From assembly GCA_024196135.1 (NCBI GenBank), contig JAMQCK010000006.1, positions 124,001 to 188,000 of the forward strand: DNA of 64,000 bases. The letters are read 5' to 3'. Position 1 is the stretch's first letter; each line of letters starts with the position of its first letter. Origin of the DNA: Pleurotus ostreatus/Saccharomyces cerevisiae fusant. Lineage: Eukaryota > Opisthokonta. The notes beneath the pieces were generated by a model. That model worked only from the letters and a program-made list of their open reading frames with translations, made no database searches and was not told the DNA's origin. Below, one piece after another: positions 11,852 to 21,939 of the stretch. A program made the translations under genes and the position numbers.

Positions 11852-14170
11852 TCATGCAGTAGTGGTGTAGCTCCCTGGTAGATTGGTTAGCGGTCTGGGT
11901 CACTGAAGAAAGGGTTCTCACTCACATATCCTCGCATGCCAATCCCCACTCCCCGTCGCCAGCATGCCTCCGGCGGGACTCAAGTCGATCGATATAACTG
12001 TCAAGACCCATGAGCAAAAAAGCCACCCTCCCTAATCCCCACCCACTCACCCGAATTCTTATGCCCCTGCAGCATACACTGCACCACCGCCGTCCTCGAA
12101 TCCCAAAACTGCACCCCCCGATCCTTCGACCCCGACACCACCCACTGCCCATCCGGCGACACCGCCACGCTCAACACATAATCCTTATGCCCCGTAAAGT
12201 TCATCGTGCACAGGCTGTTCTTCTCGTCCCCGCCCCGCCCCGGCGCCCGCCGCGCCGCCCCGCGCGACAGCCCGCTCACGTCCCAGTACTTGAGCGTCTT
12301 GTCGAGCGAGCCGCTGATGAGGCCCTTGCCGTCCGGCGTGAACGCGACCGAGTACACGCTGTCGCGGTGCCCGCGCAGCCGCTCGAGGAGCACCCCGCTC
12401 TCCACGTCCCAGATGCGCACGGCGGTGTCGAGGCTGCCCGCCGCGACGAGGCGGCCATCGGGCGAGATGGCGACGGAGGTCACGCCAGCGTCCGCGTTCA
12501 GCGAGTCCTGGTCGTTGATCGCGAGCACCTTATTTGTACCATCTTGCATGTCCCAAATGCGCGCGGTCTTGTCCCCAGAGCCGGACACGATTAGGCGGCC
12601 GTCGTATGAAAATTCAAGGGAGTATATCTCCTGTTGATGACCGTCGAATATGTGCTTGATAGACTTCTTCGCAATGTCCCATATCTATGAAAGGCGCTCA
12701 ATACAACTGAATGGACATGCATGTCATGAAAGATACGCACCCTTATTTGCCTATCCTCGGCACCGGTTGCCAAATACTTGCCATCGGGGCTGAAGCATAC
12801 GCTGCGGATGTAGAGGTCGCCGGCTCGTCCAGAGCCTTCGTCGACGAGAACGCTGGGGCAACATCTCAGTTACAAACAAACAGTTACAGCAAAACTAGAT
12901 GCCCACCATGTCTTCCTACCGGTTTGCACATCGAAGATTTGCGCTGTCCGATTGCATCCTGTCGCAAGGAACTTGCCGTCCGCTGAGAAGCGGACGCAAC
13001 ACACGACACTAGGGTACTGGTGAGCACAATCCAGTAGTCCCTATACGTCATACACTCACGTCTCGTGTATGAGGGAGTGCTTCAAGGACACGTCCAGCAC
13101 GCGCTTGGTATTCGGGTTGAATACCGCCCACCAGTCGCTGCCGTCCTTCTTAAGCTCTGGCGGAAGGGTTGCAGGGTCCAAGTCGTCCAAAAAGCTCGGT
13201 CCCGATGATACTGGAGGAGGAGGGGCAGCCGCGTTAGGACCTGCTTCCATTCCCGCTGGGGGTGGGAGAGCTGCTGGAGGCGGTGCACTGGGCAAGGGCG
13301 CTGCTCCAGGAGGACCTCGTGGTGTGCCACGCTCCGAGGCCAGCTGGGGTGGTAATTGCCCTTGCGGCGTTGACGGCCCAGGAGCAGCAAGCTTAGCAGG
13401 CATCGATACCGGTACGCCGGGGCCTATGGCGGGGCTGCTGAAATGCTCTGCGTACGACGTCAAGTAGCTATCGGCGGTATAGACCGGTATGCATACCGGG
13501 GCGCTCCATCTTCTGCTCGACCTTTGTCCGCTTGGCCTCCCGCGCGTCTCGCGCATCCCTTTCTCTCGCCCGCATCTCGCGCTCGCGCTCATGCTCCTTC
13601 CGTGCACTCCTCTCCCGCTCAGCCATCTCTCTGTCACGCTCGCGCTCGACCATCATACGGTCGCGGTCCTTTATCTCGCGATCGCGTTCCCGAGCATAGT
13701 ACGCGTCGTGTTGTGACGAAACACCAGGTGGTAGACCACCCGGCCCGGGCGGTGGCGCAGAGACGGAGTGATGTGCATTCGCGGCGAGAGCAACTTGTCT
13801 CTGTGCTTCATGCAGCTGAGCGCGCAAAGCTGTCACTTCTTGCTCGTACGTCTGTCGCAACCGAGCATGCTTGCTGTTCAGTTCGTGCAAGGTGTTTGTG
13901 ATGAGGGCAATCTCGTTTATTTGAGCAACAACTAAACATGTGTCAGGGGTCGTACTTATCAGAGTTAAGCGCCCAACACACACCCTTTGTTTCCAGTTCC
14001 TCCTTCTGAGCTCTTGCGTCCGTGAGCTCGGTCGCCATGATCTCGTAGTCCTGCCGTATAAGGTCGAGGTGTTCATCAAGGCGGGCGGAAAGCGAGAAGC
14101 CGCGCGGCGCGCCAGGCAGCGTCTGCCCTGGTGCCGACGGTTGCAGGCTCCTGTGCTGTGAGGCAAACAT
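11852..14170 (-). CDS. TUP1: General transcriptional corepressor Tup1 (WD40)
   Basis: Tup1 works with Ssn6/Cyc8 as a nuclear corepressor recruited by DNA-binding factors. The N-terminus ([20 protein letters not shown], then [20 protein letters not shown]) and a following helix ([20 protein letters not shown]) fit the Tup1 tetramerisation coiled coil. A long Arg/Glu/Asp stretch follows (about 13,510-13,720), unusual in length. Next come a Pro/Ala-rich linker and the conserved entry [22 protein letters not shown]40 blades are then seen in series: [78 protein letters not shown]. The last blade is split over short exons ([20 protein letters not shown], then ARIW-SYTTTA-stop). There are at least seven short introns. 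The start at 14170 is the first Met of the N-terminal helix. Confidence 0.93.
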
Positions 14171-14833
14171 TATTATCAGCCGTACGTCCTTGTTCTAAGT
14201 AAGGCAGGTGGGGGAGTGGGGAAGGACAATGACGGAGCGCGGTGATTATGTGGCTGATTGACGGGGGACCGAGCATGCAGCTGCACTGTGTGACGGTAGA
14301 ATTGTCGTGAGCGGCACCAGAAATTATACGCACATTGTACATGTTTCCTCCCGACATGTCTGGCGGAGATTGACGCCACAAGTAGAGTAGAGGGTTTGCG
14401 CTCGCGTGTGGGGGCTTTGGGCGCGTTCGGCGCGGCCCCTTGGTGTTAGCGGGCGATGATGGGGGTCGGAAGCAAGAGCCAAAGTGCAGCTGCGATTTCG
14501 AAGCCCACGTCAAGTTGAAACGTGCCTATTTCAAATCCAGGCCGGCGGCTTCTTTCTGATAATCGGGCCGCGTGGCTGCTCCGGAATTCGATCGCATGAC
14601 GCACACATCACAATGACGTGATCGGACGCGTCGTCAACGCGCCCGTCGCGCCCATTGTCCGCCCCCATTGTTCTCGTGACCACGTACTAGGCTGTCAGGC
14701 GGTAGACTGACTCTACTGCACGCCAGTCCCCCGGGCATGTTTCGGCCTCGGAGGTGGCTGGACGGCGACGAGGCACCGCGTCCTGACCGATCCCCACGGT
14801 CAGGGATCGCCAATATATGATACGCCCAATATA
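14171..14833. other. Intergenic: TUP1 promoter and RCY1 3' flank
   Basis: About 660 bp. It probably holds the TUP1 5' UTR and promoter; open frames here (up to 145 codons) lack recognisable protein features. A direct repeat CCAATATAT occurs twice near 14,810-14,833, close to the RCY1 stop. No TATA box is evident near TUP1. Confidence 0.5.
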
Positions 14834-17800
14834 TCAGCACACAACACAGTCCTCCTTAAAGCTGAGGTTGTACATCGTCTTATCTACAGCCTTTTCGATT
14901 TTCTTCCAGTCCGACCGTCGCTGGATGAACTCGTAAACATCCTAATCAAGGTTAGCACGTTGCCATCTCCTAGGACAGCAGACATACCTCCGGCCTGTAC
15001 GCCCCTCCGTACCGCGTCACATCTCGGACAATCTGTGCGAGATCCTTCGCATCCTCCACCACATACACATGTCCCAGCATCTTAAGATGCGAGAACTCCG
15101 CCGCTATGCTCGGGACCTACACATCGTTAGCGCCACCAACCCTCGCAACAGGCAACCCTCCTACCTTCAACGACACAATAAAATTATGATACGTGTTCAG
15201 ATCTGCGATAACCTGGAACCCGCCACTGAGCGAAATGATCTGTCGCTTGATGTGCTTCTGCAGGATCCTTCGGCGGGCGTTAGCGCTCTGCAGACCGAAC
15301 AATGCCTAGGACTTACGCTATCAACCGGATCCCGACTTCCTGGTAGAACACCTCGAGCACTTCCTTGCTCGTACTGCCCTTCAGAAGCTTGCAGTGCATC
15401 TGTAGACACTTGATCGCTTCGGTACAAGCCTTTGTCGGGCCTAGCTCCAAGGGGCTGTCTTCGGGAGGATAGTACTCTCTCGGCTGCGTCAGAGTCATGA
15501 TGATATGTTCTACCTGCACAGAATCAGTATAGATCAGTAGGTCTTCGAAGGATTACTGCACCTGATTCATCAGCACGTCCGTCCCCGCGTTCAAGCCAGC
15601 CGCCACAGAGTCGTCTAGCGCATTCTCAAACCGTTTCTTCTCCCTCACCACCGGGTTCAAAAAGTCGGTTCGGTCGATATGCGAGGCCTACCAATCGTCA
15701 GCACCCATTTGCCCACACCCCACCCTCACCACCCCACTCACCATCTCCTTCTCAAAATACACCTGCACCATACTCTGCATCGTATCCCCAATATGCACCA
15801 GCTCAAAAAACTGCAAGAGCGGCGCCACACTCGTCGTCTCCTCGTGCTCCGCCGGCCGGTACGCCCTCATCTGCTCAATCGCCGCCGCAAACCCCGTCGA
15901 CAGGTGCTTCTCACTTAAAGCTTGGAGCAGCAAGACGAAAATCTCCTCGATGGTGTCGCGCACGCGGTGCCCGTAGTGCCCCGGGTACCCGGCGAAGGTC
16001 TCCGCGCGCTTGAGCGCCTCGCGGTCGGCGTGGATGAGCTGGAGGGCGATGTCGAGGGAGAGGAGGAGCTCGAATTGGTTGACGGCTTGCGCGGGGGCGG
16101 TCGTGAGGGTCGTGGTCGAGGAGGCGATGGAGGGCGCGACGCTGCTGCGGTTGTTGGTTGAGGGAGTGGCGACGGTAGAGGTGGTAGCTAAACAGAGTAG
16201 GTGACCTTCAGCTTCACATCCTCACACACACAAAAGTATCCCAACCCACCTTCCGACCTCACCGACTCCGCCATCGACGCCCTCGACGGTGTCTGCACCT
16301 CGTCCTCCCCCTCCTCATAATCATCATCCCCGATCTCAAACACCGTATTCTCCCCATCCCCGTCCCGATCCAAATTGCGACTATAACCATCATTAACATT
16401 CTGCGCCCCTCCCCACCTCTGCGGATTCAACATCGCAATCCCCTGCACCGCCGCCGACCCCACCGCCGTCCCGCCCGTTTTCAGGACGCCGCCCACAGCA
16501 CCCATGGTGCGCGGCACGATCGTGACAGGCAGGAGGAGCACGTCGGTGAAGGAGGCGAGCACGTTGCGCTTCATCTGCGCGGGGTTCTGCGAGCCGAGGA
16601 AGCTGGGCTCGGCGGTGTCGGCGTGGGCGGCGCGGGGCCCGGCTTGGGCCATCTGTGAAGGGTGAAGGTCAAGGGCGTAAGTGGGAGGTAGGAAGAGATA
16701 GTGAGAGACGCGGATACGAGGGAAGGTAGCTCACCTGCTTATCCCACTCCTTGCAGATCGCCTCGAACGCGAGCTTGACGGACTCGATCTCGTCGTCCAG
16801 ATATTCGTCCATGTTGATTTCGAACATCTGGTACCTGAATGAATCCTGTTCAGCCAAATGATTTTAACGCAGTGGGTTTAATCGCCACCTACACCACGTC
16901 CTCCACCTTCGTCCTCGGCGGCACACTCTCCGGGCGCGCGCTCGCAGCCTCAGAGATCGCGTCCACCATCCGCCACGACTCGCGAAATGTCGCCGCCGCC
17001 GCTTTGAGGTACGTGTCCAGCGAAAAATCGCGAGCCCGCGTGAGCAGCTCCGTCACGTACTCGCCGACCTGCCTCTATGAGCGGCGACACTCTGAGAAGT
17101 TATGAGGCCTTACCAGCTCATTAGCCACGCGCTGCGCAAATAACAGCACGACCTCTGATTCTGGCGGAAAGACGCGCGCTGCACGAGAGCCATGCTCCTT
17201 TATAGCTTTGAGGATGAAGGTCATGAAGCCGTCCATAGCGTCGAAATCCAGGCGGCCGTCTTCTCTGAGAAAACCGTCAATGCACCTGTCGCCATTTTTT
17301 TTACCTTCGATGCTCACGTCAAATTGTCCAGTGCGTTCCACTTCCCGAGTTCGTAGAAAATCTCCCGCTTTTCGGTCCAGACTTTCCCCATCTCCCAGTC
17401 GCCCGTGCCGTCATAAATTGCCCAAGAGGATTCAGCCGCTTCTCGCATGCCAGCTTCATCGCCCTGACTATCAGCGACATCGAAGGCGGAGAGCAGGTTT
17501 GCATCAAAACGGTCGATGGCGAGGCGCAGTGAGGAGTACAAGGTCTCCCATCCGTGCAGCGGGTTGACTACGGGAGTCAGAAAAGACGCAAGTAATCGTA
17601 GGAGTTTTGCTTGTTGTCGTATTGTCGGCGAAGTCTGCGAGGCCAGCTCCGAGAGAACCATATGCGGCGGCGAGGATAGTAATCTTGTCAGCGGTTTGAG
17701 AAAATTGTGCGCTCGACTGTATTTCGCACGAATCGTTTTCGCAGACGGCAGATTTATGAGCGGCGCACTCGACGCAACAGACACGCTCCCAAATGCGCCG

Positions 17801-18243
17801 ACAAAGTCGCCCATCTCGTCCGCATCCGCCGTCGGCGCATCGAAGCCGCTACTCCCAGACGCGAAGTCGCCAAAGTCATCGTCGACGGCGAGCGTAGGCG
17901 GCGCGGCGGCCTTCGCGACAGCCGCCTTACCTTTCGCGCGCTCCTCCAGGTCGTCGAGGACGTCGCCGAGGCCGCGGTCCTCGACGTGGAGCGCCTTCCA
18001 GCGCGGCTCCCATACGCGCTCGGCCTGCGCTATCGCAGCCGTCGCATGCGAGCAGCGCGCGTACGCCGCGATGTCCGTCACGGACGCATACGACAGCACC
18101 AGGTAGTGCAGCTCGCTCGGCAGGCGTCCGACGAGGTTCTCCGGCGCGCGCGCTGGCGCGGCGGGAGCATGTGTATTGAGAAAGTGCCCGGCCGCGTTGG
18201 AGGCGTAGAGCCGGACCGGCTCGAGGGTGGTGAAGCGTTCCAT
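14834..18243 (-). CDS. RCY1: Recyclin-1-like F-box protein with Sec10-type exocyst domain
   Basis: In yeast, Rcy1 is an F-box protein needed to recycle membrane proteins from endosomes to the surface. Here residues ~35-85 look like an F-box (ENLVGRLPSELHYLVLSYAS, then VWEPRWKAL). A D/F/G-rich linker (DDDFGDFASGSSGF) follows. The rest is the long helical Sec10-like region across about nine exons: LEKREIFYELGKWNALDNLT-type segments, YQMFEINMDEYLDDEIESVK, NPAQMKRNVLASFTDVLLLP, FVLLLQALSEKHLSTGF, LMNQVEHIIMTLTQPREYYP, VYEFIQRRSDWKKIEKAVDK. The protein ends CVVC, a CaaX box, fitting the C-terminal prenylation motif known from Rcy1. The CaaX end and F-box together favour recyclin over plain exocyst Sec10. 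One exon at ~16,200-16,650 carries an acidic insertion (DDDYEEGEDE). The start at 18243 is the first Met before the F-box. Confidence 0.9.
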
Positions 18244-19094
18244 GTGTTCGGGAGGTGCCGCTACGCGGAATCAGTCATCGCCGAATGTGGAAGTCGAGAA
18301 CAAAAGAACAATGGGATCAGGCCCGCACGTGGAAGCGGGCGCAATGTGATGTGACGTGTCACCATGAACCCGAACTTAGCAAATGCGAGCGCGAGGCATC
18401 GACCCGTCGATACTTTTTGTGTGCTGATCTAATATACCTGCGACTTGTCAGGATTGAGAGTACTTCTTGGTGAGCGCGTGAACATGACATGGCGGTTGAA
18501 CTCAGCTGCATAATACAGCACGCGCTCCCAGTCCACTAGATGCTCACTTGCTCTGCGTTGTACCCGATCTCGCGCTTCAGAGGATCTCTATTTCGTACTA
18601 GACCTGCTGGGCTTCTGGCGCCTGTACTGCGCGTGTCTTGCGCTTGGGATTTCCTAGACCATGCCAGACTGGGATGTTGGATTTTTTGCGCTTGAGAAGA
18701 GCGTATATCGGCGGTTTCTTGGGTTCGGACCTCCTCCATAAGCCAAGCCTCGAATCCTCTGCTGCAATCTCGGGCCTTCCCCGACGTAGACTTGAGCCAA
18801 TTTCTGAGGCCCATCAACATGCAGCCGGACTATCTCTTCGCGACAGCTTGCAAGAGGTCTTATATCGCTCGGGGCGTACCATGATCTCTTCGGGCGAAGT
18901 ATGGTGGGCCAATCTCTTCTCTGTTCATACTCTATTCGCGTAACTTTCCAAACCATATAACAATTCACAGTGGGCCTGTGATTCGAACGCGGAAGTTGAG
19001 TTTTGCACGTGGAGAATGAAATAGGCGCCCGTGAGCAACCCGCGGCGATCCCGCGCGGCACCGCTTGTTCCTGATTACCCACAACAGCGCCATC
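18244..19094. other. Intergenic: RCY1 promoter and upstream region of the F-box cluster
   Basis: About 850 bp. The left part should hold the RCY1 promoter. The right part contains a short stretch resembling the F-box paralogues (listed as a pseudogene relic at 18791-18916). A GTTCGAATC-like B-box near 18,980 on the minus strand has no matching tRNA body. Confidence 0.5.
18791..18916 (+). pseudogene. Possible relic of an F-box/zinc-finger paralogue
   Basis: A stop-free 42-codon stretch reads LEP, 12 residues, LRDSL, 17 residues, WWANL. The intact gene just downstream reads LEP, 12 residues, LRDTL, 28 residues, WWANL in its F-box region. The first spacing is identical, and the second is shorter by 11 codons. 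The two loci also share the identical 16-mer ATGGTGGGCCAATCTC. I read it as a decayed, partly deleted copy. It has neither the upstream MPLDILFE motif nor the downstream exons. Chance similarity cannot be excluded by eye. Confidence 0.4.
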
Positions 19095-21634
19095 ATGGTT
19101 AGCACAAGACGGCGGTCGAAAGCTGGTCCGAGTCCCAAAGATGTCGAAGACATGGAGCCCGATGCGAACGAGGATGCCTTCGAACAGGGGTCAGAGAGCG
19201 ATAGGGAGGGTGCGTTGAGGGGATCATGAAGCTGTAGCGAGTCAATATGTGGCTAACTGGGAAACTGCAGCCTCCGAAGCATCCGACAGTCCTCCGCCCG
19301 CCAAACGCGCGCGCAAAGCTCGTCAACCAGCCAAGAAGGCCGTGAAGAAGACCCCTATCAAGAAACAGCGCGGAGCGGGGAAGCTCTCAATGCTGCTTAC
19401 CATGCCCTTGGATATCCTCTTCGAAGTGAGCCATAATACTTCTTTGACTCGTACATGTCGGCTCACACGAATTCATTCAGGTCTTCCATACGCTCGAACC
19501 TCAGGATCTCCTTGCTGTCGCTCGCACAAACAAGTTGTTGCGGGATACGCTCATGTCCCCACAGGCCGTGTCTGTGTGGATAACCATCAGGAAGCGCGTT
19601 GGCGCGCCGGGATCTCCTCCCGGTCACTCCGAACCATGGTGGGCCAATCTCATGTTCGGCAAGAAGAGGTGCCAGGTACGCCACTTTATCGCGGAACCCT
19701 GCGATCTGTCAGTTGAAGCTCTTTGTGTAGGTCTGCGGCTGCCTCAGCGTCAACAATGTCGACTGGCAACTTCTGATGCGTGTTTGCACGCGATGCAAGA
19801 AGAAGAAGTACGCTAGGCTTTTTCAACCCTCCACTGTACTGACGCCGTCTCAGTTTGCTCACGCCCGTCAAGTTTAAGAAGGAATTCCCGGATAGCGATG
19901 CGTCTGTGCTTGATTTGGTTTTGTTTACGAACGGTACGCTCCTTCCCTGTGACTCATACTGCCACTCAGTCGTTGCAGTGGGTGGGCACTCCCATGGTCA
20001 CGCAAGCAACACCAAGTTTTACTGGAGAGAAGACGTAGAACGCATGCTCGAGAAGACCGCTAGCTACAAGAAGGACATTGCTGAGAAGAAGTTTGCCTCA
20101 GACACCGCATACGAGGCTTTCCGAGAGCGGCGAGTCGAGTACGTTTCGGCGGTGGTCAAGGTATGTCAGAGAAGAACAGCCTGCCTCTCCGTGGCTAACG
20201 CCCTCCAGCTTGCGCCACAATGGGCGAACTGGGCTAGCAATCATTACTGGGGCAATTTCCGCGACGGTGAACGGCTAGCCGAGTTGCGCAAGAATGCGTA
20301 AGTCGGACGTCTTAACAATTTGTCTTGCAATTTCTGACCTCGTTCAGCATCAAAGAGAAGCTCCTACAGCTCGGATACGACGAGCGCGACATAAATCGAG
20401 CCTTGAACAGCTTCCAGATGACTGTCGAGAAGAAAGAGCTCACAGAGCTAGGTGAGCACCGAAGACGCTTAGTGCGCCTGCAAAACGACTGACCTTATAC
20501 CAGCATGGAAGAAGATACGCCCGAAATGGGAGGAGGAAGTCAATAATCAGCGTCGCGACCGCCTTGACCGCGACTACAAGAACCTCATCAAGCAGCGGAA
20601 GCACGTAGCCACAGAGCTGTACAACGCGGCGTACCGAAAGCACGTCGGCCCTCGCGAGTGGACCTCCGTTGACTGGTTGTCCATCCCGCCATCCTACAGC
20701 ATCTTCGAACTCGAGCCCATCCGCGACCTCGTTTACACCGATGTAGAAAAGACCGTACCCGCTGGACACTTCCAACAAGCACTGCAGAGCTGCGCCTCGC
20801 AGATACAGGAAACGAAGGAGAAGCAGGCGCTGATGGTGCAACAACTGATCTGCGAGGCTAGGAAGGCCGTCGTGGACGCGAAACTGATTCCCAAGCTGAA
20901 GGACCCCAACACGGAGGTCCTCGACCTGGCGCTGGCGACTTGCGCCAACGGCGGCTTTTTTGTCCTTACACCGTACGAGCAATGCCTCAGAGCCCAGGAC
21001 TACATCTTCGCCCAGAACTGTGGGCACATGCCACGCGTGGGCTCACGGCCCATGTACAACGTCGACCTCTCGGTCGCTGTCGCCGGGCTCCTGGACACCT
21101 TAGAATTGCCCGCGACCACCACTTTCGCTCAGCTTGACGAGCTCGACCCACGCGTTTTCTGTGCCCACTGCGAGCCCATGGTCAACCCGAAGCTGCATAT
21201 CCGAGGAAGAATGGCCCACGGGTGGCGCTCTGCCGTACGTACTATACCTTCTCCAGACTCCGTCCAGCGCCTGACAAGCCGCCCAGGCCATCCACTACAA
21301 ACAAGAGCACCGTCAATGCGGACGGCCGAGATGGGAGCTGCTTTCCGAAGAAGAGGAGTCGTATTATGCTCGGTCGAGCAAGGAACACGATCTCGCGGAC
21401 GTGGACACTTGGTCCTGCGCCCACTGCAATCTACACCTCGATTATTGGCAAACGCTAGAGCAAGCAAAGGCGCATGCCAAGCAAGTGTACGTTGGCTTGA
21501 GATATTTCTTCTCCCTTCTGCCAGCTAACGCACTTGATAGGCACGGGTCAGAGGATCCGCGCATAGGCAAGGACGTGCTCTGCATGCCTGCGAATCCGGT
21601 GCATATCAAGCCTGTCTTTGTGGTGAAAGACTGA
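19095..21634 (+). CDS. F-box protein with C-terminal zinc-finger-like motif (copy A)
   Basis: First of two tandem paralogues. The N-terminus (MVSTRRRSKAGPSPKDVEDM) is basic and acidic by turns and is followed by a Lys/Arg-rich stretch. An F-box then spans one intron: LTMPLDILFE joined to VFHTLEPQDLLAVARTNKLL and RDTLMSPQAVSVW, ending EPWWANLMFGKKRCQ. This is the pattern of the large basidiomycete F-box family, whose members are presumed SCF ubiquitin-ligase adaptors. Later exons give LLMRVCTRCKKKK, a helical middle (SIFELEPIRDLVYTDVEKTV), VFCAHCEP and WSCAHCNLHLDYWQT with following His residues, a CxxC...H...H finger-like unit. The protein ends PVHIKPVFVVKD, about one finger unit earlier than copy B. 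About ten exons; some internal joins are approximate. Substrate unknown. Confidence 0.8.
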
Positions 21635-21939
21635 GTGCCACCTCTGCTGAAGCTTAGCTTCACTGTGCCCCGATGATATTCTCGGGTTGCTGTACGTCTG
21701 CTGTATCGTTGTAGGCTATTTGTTGGGTAGACGCTGAGGCATCATTTCAATGAAACTCGATGTAAGAGTGAAATCGCAGTCGTTAGACGGGATCTCGCAG
21801 CAATTTCATGGGATCTGCGCCAGACTGAAGTCGCAATGAACGATCACGCCCCGCACGTGTGCGCGGATCACCCCGACAGCGCGCGCGACGCGACTACGCC
21901 AGCATTCTTGTTCCTGCTCCCCATTCCCATATTGCTTCC
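21635..21939. other. Intergenic between F-box copies A and B
   Basis: Only about 305 bp separate the stop of copy A from the start of copy B. The stretch must hold the terminator of A and the promoter of B. No other gene or motif is seen. Confidence 0.5.

Noticed and set aside
18960..19060. tRNA-like GTTCGAATC box on the minus strand
   Set aside because: No D-arm A-box or pairing acceptor stem could be found around it.
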